64,000 nt of DNA from positions 5,580,001 through 5,644,000 of the forward strand of contig NC_134022.1 of the NCBI RefSeq assembly GCF_040712315.1. Direction: 5' to 3'. The notes beneath the pieces are model-generated. The model saw only the letters and a list, made by a program, of their open reading frames with translations, searched no databases and had not been told where the DNA came from. The translations under genes and the position numbers were made by a program. The DNA is from Castanea sativa (lineage: Eukaryota; Streptophyta; Magnoliopsida; Fagales; Fagaceae). Each line of letters opens with the position of its first letter. The stretch's first letter is position 1. Shown here one piece after another: positions 45,786 through 56,918 of the stretch.

Positions 45786-47153
45786 TCACTAAACTTGCCA
45801 AGTTGAACGGAAGAGATCCACTTCTCCTTGACAGGTCAGCTTGGCGTCCACTCCACTCCCGACTCCGGCAACAGCCTCTCACTGCATGATTGTATTCACA
45901 AGGGTGGTTTGATGTTATTTATTATATTTTTATATTTGTCGATAGCAGTGCCTTGATATTGTTGGTTTTACATTTATTTATTGATTATAGTAGTTTGTTG
46001 TGTTGCTGGAAGTGATAATATATAGTGGTTGAGTTATTTGTCTAGTATTTAATATATTTAGTCGGGTATATAGATAGTTTCAAAAATGTTAATATCCAGG
46101 TTTTAAAATGTAACTAATTTATAGAGACACCATCCTTAATTGAGTTTTAATAAAAGAACCCCCAAAAAAAATCAAGATTCGAAGTTATTATTGCTCAATT
46201 CTTCGTCCCAAATATTGAAATTTTAGATGTTTAACTCATCAAAATGCTCAAATATAAAAGTCTAAGAATATAGATTTTATTACCATAAAAGAGCTCGTTT
46301 ATGTGACATGGACTCATAAGGTATTGAGTTAAACAAAAAGGACCTCCAATCTTGAGGGCAATGATTTCGCAAGTGTCAATATGGATCGCTCAAACAAATC
46401 ATTTTTAAAAAAGTTAAAAGTAAAATCAGGATTAAAAAAAATCAGAGATAAAATGATTATAAAAAAAAAGAAAAACATTAGACAAATCAAAAATTCAACC
46501 AAGATAGATTTTAGCAAAATAGCCTTGAAAATAATTCATAAATAGATGTTGTGGAGAGTGTGAGCCGCAAAATACCAAGAAACCCATATACATGATGGTT
46601 GCAAATCTTCAAGAACCAAGAAAAGTTTCAGATGTTGCAACATTTGTAACTTCTCCACAAGGTATATTATCACATTTGAGACTAAAAAGAAAACCCAAAA
46701 AAGAAAAAATTGGAGATTAAAAAGAAAATAAGGTTACATTATCACATTCCAAATCAAACTAACATCAATGGGACAAGTCTAATCACTAATTAGTCGCATC
46801 CAATGACAGTTCAATCACCAAAAATAATACTCAAACAACAAAATCTATTAACAAAAGCAACCTACAAATGGCACATCTCATGAATCTAAGTTTCGATATT
46901 CATCAATTCATTGAACAACATTCACCATAAAATAATTGTAGAGAGGCATTCTCCAGAGGATTGGAAAGAAAAAAAAAAATGGAAGAAACAAGCTATAATA
47001 AAAGAAAAAATTAATAGGTGAGGGAAGATTACTCATTATAGCAAGGGAAGAGTTTTTGGTCACTGTCAACAGCAAGAGTTAGCTAAGAGGACAACTATAG
47101 GTTACCCAACACTCTGAGTTTTGTATGCAATACACAGCTTAGACAATTATAGA
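45786..47153. other. Intergenic, AT-rich
   Basis: No gene or bounded element recognised. 46140-47030 is very A-rich on the plus strand. Confidence 0.45.
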
Positions 47154-47342
47154 CTATATAATGCTTAAGCATGAAAGTGCATACTGGAACATCTTTAGTT
47201 TGTACACTATGAGCATAACAGCCCTAAAAACCCTGTTGAGCTCGTCGTAAATCAGTCCCTTGATGGCCATGGCCATGAGAAGAGGATTATTGTGGTCAGA
47301 CTTAGAGCCATCGTATTTGCACTTGATGTTTTGACAAAAATC
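47154..47342 (-). pseudogene. Unrecognised coding-like relic
   Basis: An open frame of 62 codons without a convincing start, containing SKSDHNNPLLMAMAIKGLIY and then DELNRVFRAVML. Base composition is clearly less AT-rich than its surroundings, which suggests a former exon. I do not recognise the family. The frame is closed by TGA upstream and TAG downstream. Confidence 0.25.
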
Positions 47343-47462
47343 TCACCATAGAATTAGAAATCCCATGTCAAAAGGCCATACCGTGCAATTGTGAGCATGT
47401 AGATTGCGAAAGTAATTACTTTTCTTTTCTTATCAAATTGTGCATTATAGATAACCCAAATT

Positions 47463-47605
47463 ACCAAAATCCAACAAAACCTAAAAATTACCAAAACACC
47501 TCCTAAACCCAAAAATTTACCAAAATACTCCCAAAGCCTAAAAAAATGACCAAAATATCTTCAAAACCTAGAAAATGACTAAAATACCCCCTAAACCTAA
47601 AAAGA
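47463..47605. repeat. Degenerate minisatellite, about 36-38-bp period
   Basis: About four copies of a unit AACCTAAAAATTACCAAAA with variable CC-rich ends (CACCTCC, TACTCCC, TATCTTC, TACCCCC). Confidence 0.65.
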
Positions 47606-48672
47606 AAAAGAAAAAAAGAAAAACCACATTCCTACCAAAATATACTTAAATAGTTTTTCATTTCAGTTCAAGTTTAAATGTTTTTTGACTCAAATTAGCA
47701 ACTGATTAAACCCAAATCTTTAGAGAAGTGGATAAACCTTGTTCTTAATTATTTTCACTTTTATGGAAGTAAGGTGTATATGTACCTTCTTCTTTTTTTT
47801 CTTCTTTTTTTGGAGAAGAAGGTGTACATGAACTTGAACATTTAAATACTACTAATATATGTTCTAGACATGTCATGTGCTAATATAAATATAAATGTTT
47901 TCAATGTACCTGCATTGAGGGACTAGAATCACATACAACATTTAATTTTAAATCCGGTGATCGATAATTTAACATTGACAAATCAGCTTTTAAGCCATGT
48001 GAATCATAGGCTTAAAAAAAATCAATGCACCCAAGAATATAGAGGAAAAATTATCTCCAGAGATCACCCTAAACAATGATTATATAGTAGAGCTTACATG
48101 CACTACTAGGCCTCAAATCATACAAGGATGCACGTTTCTAAGTGTTAAAATCTAGAAGATTATATATTAAATTGTATGTAATAAATTAGATTGATCTACC
48201 TTATATATAGGTAAATAATGTGTGATATACAAATAACCTACAACTAGAAATGTCCTTGCAAGCTTAGTGTGACTAATTATTTTAAGTTTTAACTTAATCT
48301 TGATCTCTTAAGTGTTACTATTGTTAATTTCAATACCAAAACTTTCTCAAACCTAACTTTAATCATTTTTGTGTTATATGAATAAACACTTATCCAGTCA
48401 CTCTCTATAACATAATCCAATTTAAAGACTAAACTTAGAGCTTGACTATCAATAAACAAGGTTATTGGTATCAACATTGTTATTTGCTTATTGTATTATT
48501 CAAAATGTTTGAGTTTGTGAACACAATAATTACGGAAATTGTATGCTAATACTCTATACCGTGCATTAAGGATATTAGACAATCATTAGCTAAAGTTATA
48601 AAGGATATTAGACAACCTTTGAGTAGCTAGACATTTGACTTTGCTGGAAGTTACCAATATTTTTTTAAGAGG

Positions 48673-48687
<15 letters not shown>

Positions 48688-48742
<55 letters not shown>
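48688..48742. repeat. TA microsatellite
   Basis: A pure AT/TA run of about 55 bp inside intron 3 of the neprosin pseudogene, preceded by an A run. Confidence 0.92.
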
Positions 48743-48744
<2 letters not shown>

Positions 48745-48845
48745 CTAGCTAGACATTTGAGACTTCCTACTCTTTCAATGATGTTAATGAAATACTAGGA
48801 AATAATGAAATATCACAAATCGCAATGGGAGCTACATCATTCTAG

Positions 48846-49016
48846 GTATGCGTTTGGTTTAGAATTAAAAATTAAAATTATTTTACTATTCATCTTATTT
48901 TTACTACTATTTATAGGCCTCACTGTACTATTTCAACTAACTTTTACCTTTCTTTACAGTACTTTTAGTAATAATTTTTCAGTTTCAACAAAATAAGCGA
49001 TTTTTAGACACACCAT
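48846..49016. mobile_element. MITE family M2, copy 1
   Basis: Begins GTATGCGTTTGGTTTAGA, contains CACTGTACTATTTCAACTAA and ends near ATAAGCGATTTTTAGACACA. Same family as 61257-61454, which shares the internal block and ends. hAT-like in style; no clear target duplication. Confidence 0.65.
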
Positions 49017-49019
49017 AAA

Positions 49020-49640
49020 CCTCTTCTAACCAAACTTGTAAATCTATAAACCTTGCCTTATTGGCAAGTGCATGAGCAACTGCATTGCAGTCGTGTTTTA
49101 CATGATTAAAATTGGCTCCTCTAAAGCTAGAGATCAAGAGTTAATTTACAATCTTTTAATAACCTGACCAAATTCAGCAAAACACTCATCCTCATTCTGC
49201 AACAGGTTAATAACAATTTGTGCATCGGCTTCAAAAATGACTTCGTTAAGCAAACATCACTGCTCTTCTGCAAGCTAGCTAGCACCTATACTTCTTCCAC
49301 TGAACTTGGTGATGAGATTTTCTGTGTCGAAGCGCCAATGACCTGACCTGCAAAATCTTTGATGACAAAACCAATACTTGCAGTCTGCAATTCTCTGAAA
49401 ATCGTTACATCGAAATTTGCTTTAGAAAAAGTCCCTATAGGAGGGCACCAACGACAACAAGTAGGCACCTCTTCAAGGCATCAGCACACAAATTAGATTG
49501 CAAAATATTTCTCTATCTTTCCTAAGTTCTTTTTTGGTGGGAAATGCCTCATTACATGCCTTCCACAAAAAACGCTTCACTTTGCTCGAAATCCAACTTC
49601 TCCAGAAACTACAGTGACCCTCTGGATTCGATCCCCTTGG
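49020..49640 (-). mobile_element. LINE 3' fragment (zf-RVT and RNase H)
   Basis: Minus-strand reading gives ACNEAFPTKKELRKDREI, then GTFSKANFDVTIFRELQTAS, IGFVIKDFAGQVIGASTQKI and, after a frame break, SFFEADAQIVINLLQ. This is the zf-RVT to RNase H end of L1 ORF2. Degenerate, inside neprosin intron 3. Confidence 0.7.
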
Positions 49641-50346
49641 CTTTGACTTTTCTTCATGATCAACAAAAAGATGGTACGCAATTAATGTGGGTATTATAAT
49701 ATTGTCCTTGCATATTATTATATCCTGGGTACATTTATGTAATGTTTAGTAGGAACACATCAACTTCATGAGGCATGAACTCACGTTTTATGAGAATATA
49801 TCAATTTTCTGATATATGATGGTATCGGCATATAAAAAAACATTGTGAATTGCATATTTGGACAAAATATCTATTTTGTAATTCATAGTATTTATATAGT
49901 AGATTTTGATGATACAATTATGTTAAACAAAGTCGAAAATTGAATATTTATTGTTGCTACTAGTTTGCTACACTAACCACAAATTTGAAAGGAGCAATTT
50001 TTCATGGAGCTCTAGCACTCATCTCTTTGGCAAATCCAACAGTGGAAGAGGAACAATTCAGTCTGGCTCAAATTTGGGTTCAAAATGGACTCAATGGACA
50101 ACTTAACAGCATACAAGCTGGTTGGGGAGTAAGTGACAAATTATATTTTTGTATTTCTTCAACATTCAGTTTGATGTATGTGGATTGATGTCATAATATT
50201 TTAACTGTCCTTTCATTTGCAGCAATACACTTCTCTAATATTAATGAGAAATGATATGTCCACAACATATTACAGCTTTATGAGAGTATGGAGTAGGTTT
50301 TTTTGCACAGCATATTACCATTTTGCACAGCATATAACTAGTGGGT

Positions 50347-50493
50347 AAATATTGAATGCTCCTGGAATACTATAAATGCATACTTCTCTCTCACATGATG
50401 GTAGGTTCCACTAATCAAATTCAGGGTGAGACCCACAGTTTATGTGAGAGAGGAAATATGCATTTACAATACTTCGAAATATTCAATAATTTT
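50347..50493. mobile_element. MITE family M1, copy 2
   Basis: Arms AAATATTGAATGCTCCTGGA and, read inward, AAATTATTGAATATTTCGAA, each leading to ATACTATAAATGCAT / GTATTGTAAATGCAT and CTCTCTCACAT. Lies between exons 4 and 5 of the neprosin pseudogene. Same family as 43975-44130. Confidence 0.7.
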
Positions 50494-51664
50494 CCTAGCT
50501 AGATACAATTTAGTCTTTTTCTTAAAAAAACTTTTAAAGATAATGTGTCTGAAAAAAATATTTACGTATAAATAATCTAGTGCAAAACGAAATATTTACA
50601 TACATGTATGTCATCACATTTTTAGAAGCTCCCTATTGAGTATTATTTACTTTTTCTTTTAATTTAAAAGAAAATCTCATAATGTTTAATGATTATTTAG
50701 GCGCACCCAGGAATATACAAACAATGATACTCGTACGCGAATAACTGCATATTGGACAGTAAGAACCAAATTATGTTTCCCCTTACCTATACCTATTATA
50801 AATACTTTCATGCCTTTCAAAAAAATATATATAAATACTTTCATGAATTGTATCAAAAAAAAAAAAAAACTTTCATGAATATATCTCTACTTTCACTTCT
50901 ATGTTTACAGGCAGACAATTTTCAGAAGACCGGTTGTTTCAATTCTATATGCCAGGGTTTGTACAAATGCATCCTCGTTTTCACCTTGGTTATTTTTACA
51001 CTTTGGTTCTTTTTACACCAATACTTCTATATATAAAGGACAACAAATTGTTACTGATGTTCTAATATTTCAGGTAATACTTTATCCATTAAACTCAGAA
51101 ATACAATTTACTTAACTATTTTCTTATATAAATGCTCTAAGGTTTTTTTTTTTTCCATTGAAATATTTACTGATAGAAATTCAACAACATTGTGAGTGTA
51201 TTGACTTTAGTAATAGTTCTTGTTTAAAACAAAAATCACAATGAATCCCACGTATATCATAGGACAAGGTTTAAGGAAAAAGAGAGGACTACTTCTCGTT
51301 AATTATATAGCCCAAAAACCTAAAAGACGCTCTCTTATAGGGGAAAAAATATATAAAGAAGTGAAAATCAACCACATTGATAGTAATTTCACACAATTCA
51401 TAAATATTATTTTTAGCTAGCTAAAATAATAATAAAACCCAAAAGTATATTTCTAAAATTATTGCTTGATGTAAGTAAATTAGATAAAAAAAAAACAGCC
51501 ATTCATGATCCATTTATTTAATATATTTTTATGCTACAACAAAATAATATATTTGTTCTTTTGAATGGAAATTGGAGCACCCAGTGGAAATTTGAGTTAA
51601 AACTGGAAGTGAGGTAAAGGAAAGATTCAAAAGTTTGATGAATTGATTTTTCACCTAATTTTGT

Positions 51665-52300
51665 TTTTATATATGATGGCAGTAAGTACACTCTAGAGTG
51701 CCAGTTTTGGAAATAAGGAGGTCAGGATTCTGAGCTGGCCTCCAGTATTGTTGTTGTTTATCAAGGAGAGCTTTGTTCATAAGGCTAACTTTCCTAAAAC
51801 CCAACCCCCCTACCCATACATGTTTATAAATTATAGATAGTATCCCAATTCACCCAATGCATCTTTCTTGACTAAAGGGTCATGACCCCACAAAATTAAG
51901 TCACACACAATGAAGTCCAGCTTTTTGCAATTGGATTCTGGAGTTCATTAATTCTCCCTGCTTGTGAGAGGTGTCTAGCTTTCCAACCCAGGAGTTCAGA
52001 CTGGATTTTTTCTAAGAGGTTAGTTGATGTAGCTCAGGTATGTTGTTGAGGGTGAGGTATAAGTTAGACTTGTTCATGTTTATTTGTTGTCCTGATAAGT
52101 GACAATACCCCTCAAGGGAATGTTTGAATGTAGAGAGGGACAAGGGATTAATTTTGAAGAAGAAGAGTTAGTCATCTGCAAAGAGCAGGTGTTTCTGTTC
52201 TTCCTCTTTAAACAATTTGCAGGACAAAATATTGGCACAAAAGAGAAACAAGCAGGGAGACAGTGGGTCTCCCTGTCTCAGTCCTCTTTGTGGGTGAAAA
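51665..52300 (-). mobile_element. LINE ORF2 fragment (RT thumb/linker)
   Basis: Minus-strand reading in shifted frames gives [51 protein letters not shown] and HWVNWDTI, the blocks after the catalytic site of plant L1 RT (W-K-A-R-x-LSQAGR type). It separates the neprosin pseudogene from the RNA cluster. Confidence 0.65.
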
Positions 52301-52519
52301 CTATTAATTTGATGGTGTTTAGTGCTCCTCCTGCTTCTCATTATGGTTACTCTAATTTGCTGAATCTATATTGTTTTTCCCTTATTCTTTTTCCTCTTCC
52401 TACCACTGAAGCTATACTACTTATATACGTTCCATGGTTTCTGATATATATAATTGAAAGTGAAAATCTTACAGTTCAAAAAAATTAGAAGGTTTATCAA
52501 CTATAAAATCCAGGAATGG

Positions 52520-52528
52520 AACCCTAAT
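52520..52528 (+). promoter_or_regulatory. Telo-box-like motif
   Basis: AACCCTAAT, close to the AAACCCTAA telo box found with site II motifs in plant ribosome-biogenesis and snoRNA promoters. It lies about 100 bp before unit A. A single short motif, so weak on its own. Confidence 0.3.
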
Positions 52529-52621
52529 TCTAGCTTCTCTCTTCAATCTTCACCTTGCTTTCACTTCCTCTGTGTTTCTCTGTGTTATAATTATTGTTTG
52601 GTAGGATAGTCCTTAATTTTT

Positions 52622-52870
52622 TGCCCAATGATGTACACCAAAATTTTATTGAGCGGTTAGGCATGGTTTTTCAATTCATTATCAGCTCTTTACTCAACAC
52701 CACCTTTCACTACCACCACAACCACCTTCTACTCTTCTTTTATCATATATATATATATACACACAAATTTTATTTTCTTCGGTGGTGGTTTGTAAAGGCT
52801 TTTGATGAATGCCCATTGCCTTAAAAAAAACAACCGTGGATGATCATTCAAAGCTATGAGATCTGAGGGG
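52622..52870 (+). ncRNA. Long C/D-box-like RNA, unit A
   Basis: About 249 nt. GCCC then C box ATGATG (52628-52633) at the 5' end; D box CTGA (52863-52866) then GGGG at the 3' end. Middle arms ACAACCACC (about 52718-52726) and GGTGGTTTGT can pair. Shared internal motifs: GAGCGGTTAGGCATGG, TTGATGAATGCCCATTGCC, GGATGATCA and AAGCTATGAGAT just before the D box. Near twin of unit D. The class and RNA target are inferred; no expression evidence is available. Confidence 0.5.
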
Positions 52871-52931
52871 TTTTTTTTTTTTTTTTTTTTCATTTACATG
52901 CATTTCTTATATCTGGGTTTTTGTTTTTGTT

Positions 52932-53014
52932 GTGAATGATGATAAATGCACTGGGCTCTGAGCAGTTTTTATTTATTGATGGAAATATAGCCTAGAAAGC
53001 TGTTTCTGATACTC
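52932..53014 (+). ncRNA. C/D-box snoRNA-like gene, S1
   Basis: About 83 nt with all four boxes in order: C ATGATGA (52936-52942), D' CTGA (52958-52961), C' TGATGGA (52977-52983), D CTGA (53006-53009). Candidate guides are AATGCACTGGGCT before D' and TAGAAAGCTGTTT before D. No strong terminal stem. The methylation target could not be assigned without an rRNA search. Paralogues: S2, S3, S4. Confidence 0.6.
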
Positions 53015-53771
53015 CATAATTTTTTATTATTGTATGTTTGTTGGATCAAAATTTGGTGCTTTGAAAATACCCGCATGTACCCAAGTAATTTATCTCTATA
53101 TGTATTTGTCCAATGATAAAAAAAAAACTCAATTGATTTTCTTCATCAGCCTTTACTATGTTTTCTCTGTTGTCATCATCATTATTATGAGATATGGGGG
53201 ATTTATCTCAGTAGTACCCTTATCCTGTTTTATTAGAAATCTAATGTTTGAATTCTTGAACTGCTAGATGGTGATTAGAAGTACACTATTGGACTCAATC
53301 AATTCTAAGTTATAAGTTTGTAACATTTTTGTTACTCCCTTGTTCTTTAATTCCTTTTGGTTGTAAGTGGTGCTTTTGTTTACTAGTCATGTTCCAATTA
53401 GTTTTTTTTTTTTTTTTCCAAATGGTGAAAATGTTTCATACTTGCTTGCTTATTGTTGTTTCTTTTAAACTGTGACTGTGTCATGTTATAATAGTAAACT
53501 AAGAATTTTGACAATAAACATTAGTTACAGTCACACACCTGTCTTAAGACTGACATTAATTTTAGGCATTTTGGTTCCTTTTCTAAAATGCATGTGGCTC
53601 TTGCTTGGCTATGGTTATAGTAGGTAATTTCTGATTCCTTTTCAATTTCTACTATTTTGCTAGATATTTTAGACTACCTTTTTTTTTCCTAGTATTCTTC
53701 AATTGATGAGGTCACTTATTTGATTTCTTTAATCCTTAATTACATTGAAAGAGGCATTAAAGCTGTTTCAT

Positions 53772-54053
53772 CTGCCCAATGATGAATTCAAATTGCTCTG
53801 TGACAGTTATTTTGATTTTGATTTTGAACCCCCATCGACGCATCCAGTGAGCCCACCAGCATGTGTTCTTGGCTACTAGTCGCTGTTGGCTGTTGGCTGT
53901 TGGCTTTTGGCTGTTGGCTGCTGGTTGTGGTGGTGGTGGTGGTGGTGGTGGTGGTTGTTGTTGTTGTTGTTTTTGTTTTTGTTTTGAAATGTGGGAAGGC
54001 TCTTAATGAAAATCATAAGCTTCACTGTTCGCGCATACATGATCTGAGGGCTG
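53772..54053 (+). ncRNA. Long C/D-box-like RNA, unit B
   Basis: About 282 nt. CTGCCC then C box ATGATGA (53779-53785); D box CTGA (54044-54047) then GGGCTGCAG. The GCCC/GGGC pair closes a K-turn. Inner arms CCCAC (53852 on) and GTGGG (53991 on). The loop carries TGG and TTG microsatellites. The region before D reads AAATCATAAGCTTCACTGTT, shared with unit E and partly with unit F. Twin of unit E. Confidence 0.5.
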
Positions 54054-54776
54054 CAGCAGCTTCTTCCCCTGTAACCAACTTTTTTTCCTCCTTAAAATTG
54101 GTGTATTTTTGTCTTTTTAAATTTCTTATTTACTCCATTTAGCATTAAAAGTTTAAACTTGTGTTTCGCATTGAGGTCTCTGATGGTTAATAGGAGTCTT
54201 AGGCATGGTCGTATTATCTTTGTTCAATGGGTTTTTATTTTGACAAGGTTCTATGTTAAGTGTATCTTTGTTCAGTGGGTTTTCTAACTCATAAGTTTTA
54301 GTCAAGATTCTTTAATAAGTCTCCATGTGAATTTTGTCTCTGGCTCTCATATCATTATATATTCTATAAACTTGGGAAATATTATTTGTCAGACTTTAAG
54401 TGGACCATATGATTATGCATCTCCATTTCCTGATTCTTTCATGTACAGGTTAAATGTTAATTTACATTAGGCAATGTGAATTTAATTTTTTAGACCGTAT
54501 TGACTTGATTGCAGATTTGTAGTAGCCTTGGATTTTTCATTAACAAAATGTTTGAATTATGTTTTCTTTTCGTTGTATTGTTACCAAATTATCTTAATGT
54601 GTTGAGTTAAACAAGTATATATATTTTCGTTTTTCCCTTTAATGCTTGATTCCTGTCAGTTTGTTTTACTTTATTTGCAACTTAATAATTTTGATTTCCT
54701 AAACTAGTTATTTGGATGGTTTGACTATACTATCCTTTTATATTCGTCAGTTTTTGGCATGCTACATTTCTATACT

Positions 54777-54986
54777 GCACTATGATGGACTTCTGAACTG
54801 TATTCATCGGTTGCATGGTTTCAATTTATCGATAGCCTTTGTGCACCACCACCCTGTCTTCGCCGTTATGTAGTTGTGTGTGTATGAGGGTATGTATTTG
54901 TGTATCCTTGGTGGTGTGCAGAGTCGTTTGATGATTGGCATTTGCATTCCATAGATGATTTTGTCAGAGCTATGAGATCTGAGCTC
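54777..54986 (+). ncRNA. Long C/D-box-like RNA, unit C
   Basis: About 210 nt. C box ATGATGG (54782-54788), internal TTCATCGGTTGCATGGTTTC, arms TGCACCACC (54842-54850) and GGTGGTGTGCA (about 54910-54920), then TTGATGATTGGCATTTGC, AGATGATT and AGCTATGAGATCTGA with D box at 54979-54982. It lacks the outer GCCC/GGGC pair. The counterpart in block 2 has been deleted. Confidence 0.45.
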
Positions 54987-55140
54987 TTTCATAGAGAGCA
55001 TACATGTTTATGAGGGTCAACTGTATCTAGACCTGGTCTAATGTCAGACACTGTTAAGTTGTATCCGTTTTGTTGCATAAATTCTTGTTCCAAAAGGAAG
55101 CAATTGTCTTGATTACTCAATTTGACCCATGCATGTGCAG

Positions 55141-55189
55141 TTGGTGGGATGTTTCAGATCCAAAAGCACTGATTAGGGCCTTTCGAAAG
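55141..55189 (+). other. Candidate non-coding exon of the host transcript
   Basis: 49 bp bracketed by GCATGTGCAG and GTTATGG, i.e. plausible AG and GT splice ends. The same 49-bp length and brackets recur at 57332-57380 in the duplicated block, with several substitutions inside. May be an exon of a snoRNA host gene; speculative. Confidence 0.25.
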
Positions 55190-55327
55190 GTTATGGACTT
55201 ATGGTATCAATTGCCTCTTATACTGTATATTGTATTGCTTTTATATATGACATATGACTGAATATTTTGGCTGAAGGTGAAAATATTGTATATTACTGTA
55301 GTTTCCATTAGATGTTAAGATTTAATT

Positions 55328-55416
55328 ATGTGCTGAAAGGTTTATGCACTGGTCTCTGAGAGATATATTACTTCTTTAGATGGAGTTAGACCTAGAAAAC
55401 TCTATATCTGAACCTA
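55328..55416 (+). ncRNA. C/D-box snoRNA-like sequence, S3 (degenerate C box)
   Basis: Homologous to S1: ATGCACTGGTCTCTGAG with D' at 55356-55359, C' AGATGGA, guide CTAGAAAACTCTATAT and D CTGA at 55408-55411. The C box has become TGCTGAA, so it may be inactive. Confidence 0.4.
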
Positions 55417-55773
55417 CCTGAAACAATTGCTGTATCATGTTTTGATTGTTGGTATTTGGGATATAGATGATCTTCTGTCTTTGGTGATGAATACCTAAAT
55501 CCACACCATTCCTCTCTTGTTTTGCCTCTTGAGATTTTTAAGTTCTCTCTAATTTTTTTTAATAATTTATGTTTGGTTGCTAGGAAAACGAAGGAAAATT
55601 ATCCCTTTTCTGTGGGATTTATAGGCTTTTTTATCTGGGCCTTGTTTTGTTGTAAAGTTGTGATTTTTTTTGTTTTTGTTTTTTTTTTGTTTTTTTCATT
55701 TCCATGATTGTAATTTGTATTAAATATCATGACATTGTTGAATAGGTTATTTTTTTTGGCTCGCATTATGGAT

Positions 55774-55887
55774 TGGGCTGTGTGTTTTTGTTTAGTTTTC
55801 GCCTATGCAAAAAAAACAACTTGAGTGGGCCTTAGCAACCTATTTTGGAAAAGAGGAAGGTCCATGTGAACTCAGTTTTAGTGGGCT
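55774..55887 (+). promoter_or_regulatory. Site II (TGGGCY) promoter cluster
   Basis: Three plus-strand copies: TGGGCT 55774-55779, TGGGCC 55826-55831, TGGGCT 55882-55887, about 190-300 bp before unit D. Clustered site II elements are an established feature of promoters of plant ribosomal-protein, ribosome-biogenesis and snoRNA genes and bind TCP factors. The link to this cluster is inferred from position. Confidence 0.45.
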
Positions 55888-56080
55888 TTCTTATTTTGTA
55901 AGAGACCAAGGAACGGCTAAATTTTCAAACAAAACCCATTTTCAGAAAGGTAGGTTTCTTTTTGGACCATCTTGACTGTCCACACATGGAACCGTAATTT
56001 TAGCTTCTCTCTTCAGTTTTCACCTTGCTTTCCTCTGTGTCTTTGTTTTAATTATTGTTTGGTCGAACAGTCCTTCATTT

Positions 56081-56328
56081 TGCCCAATGATGTACAAATC
56101 AAAATTTAATTGAGCAGTTTGGCATGGTTGTTAATTCATTATCAGCCCTTTACTCACCACCACTTTCACAACCACCATCTACTCTTCATTTAACATACAT
56201 CTATACATTTATATATATACACACACTCTTTTGTTTTTATCTGGTGGTGGTTTGTAAAGGCTTTTGATGAATGCCCATTGCCTTAAAAAACTGTGGATGA
56301 TCATATCAAAGCTATGAGATCTGAGGGC
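56081..56328 (+). ncRNA. Long C/D-box-like RNA, unit D
   Basis: About 248 nt; twin of unit A. GCCC and C box ATGATG (56087-56092), GAGCAGTTTGGCATGG, arms ACAACCACCA and TGGTGGTGGTTTGT, TTGATGAATGCCCATTGCC, GGATGATCA, AAGCTATGAGAT, D box CTGA (56321-56324), GGGC. The loop between the arms differs most from unit A. Confidence 0.52.
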
Positions 56329-56404
56329 TTTTCTTTATTTTTCCTTTACATGCATTTATTATATTATATTATGTGTTTTGATTTGGGTTGTTGTTGCTGT
56401 TGTT

Positions 56405-56498
56405 GTGAATGATGATAAATGCACTGGGCTCTGAGCAGTTTTAATTTATCACTGCATTATTGATGGAAATGCAGCCTAGAAAGCTGTTTCTGATACTC
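56405..56498 (+). ncRNA. C/D-box snoRNA-like gene, S2
   Basis: Same four boxes as S1: C ATGATGA 56409-56415, D' CTGA 56431-56434, C' TGATGGA 56461-56467, D CTGA 56490-56493. The sequences before D' and D are identical to S1 while the D'-C' spacer is longer, the pattern expected if the guide regions are under constraint. Confidence 0.6.
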
Positions 56499-56918
56499 CA
56501 TAATTTTTTATATGTATATATAGTTGAGCATATTGTAAAATTTGCAAGATTTCTTGTTCTTTGAATTATTCTATACGTAATGTTGGGTCATAATATATTT
56601 TTTTAAATAGTGAAATTCTTTCATATTTGCTTGCTTATTGTTGTTTCTTTTAAACTGTGGAATGTTATAATAGTAAACAAATAATTGACTATAAAATTTG
56701 GTCACACATGCCTTAAGATAAACATTAATTTTATGCATTTTGGTTCCTTTTCTAAAATGTATGTGGCCCTTGCTTGGCTATGGTTATAGTTGGTAATTCC
56801 TGATTCCTTTTCTTTTTCTACTAGTTTGCAAGATATTTTTAGACTCTTTTTTTTTTTCTTCACTTATTTGATTTCTTTAACCCAAAATAGCATTGAAAGA
56901 GAATTGAAGACTTTTTCA

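Larger units (their letters stand above)
48128..51073 (+). pseudogene. Neprosin-family pseudogene, inverted second copy
   Basis: Exon 4 is clear at 49964-50128 (SLAQIWVQNGLNGQLNSIQA), exactly 165 bp as in the first copy. Exon 5 at 50701-50758 ends NNDTRTRITAYWT but has one extra base. Exon 6 at 50911-51073 (NFQKTGCFNSICQG) is frameshifted just after, then resumes as KGQQIVTDVLIFQ before a GT donor. Upstream, 48300-48600 matches intron 3 of the first copy, and 48128-48170 keeps only GC....V.I.KI spacing of exon 3, with a stop. Exons 1-2 and the C-terminal exon are missing. The introns have taken a TA repeat, MITEs and a LINE fragment. The orientation is opposite to 29082-34544. Clearly non-functional. 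Confidence 0.78.
52515..55460. repeat. Duplicated block 1 of the RNA cluster
   Basis: Contains long units A, B, C and small units S1 and S3. Aligns with 55985-57890 over flanks and spacers as well as the RNA units, for example CTTCTCTCTTCA(A/G) near the start and CAATTTGACCCATGCATGTG near the end. Block 2 lacks the roughly 950 bp (54120-55065) that holds unit C. Confidence 0.8.
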
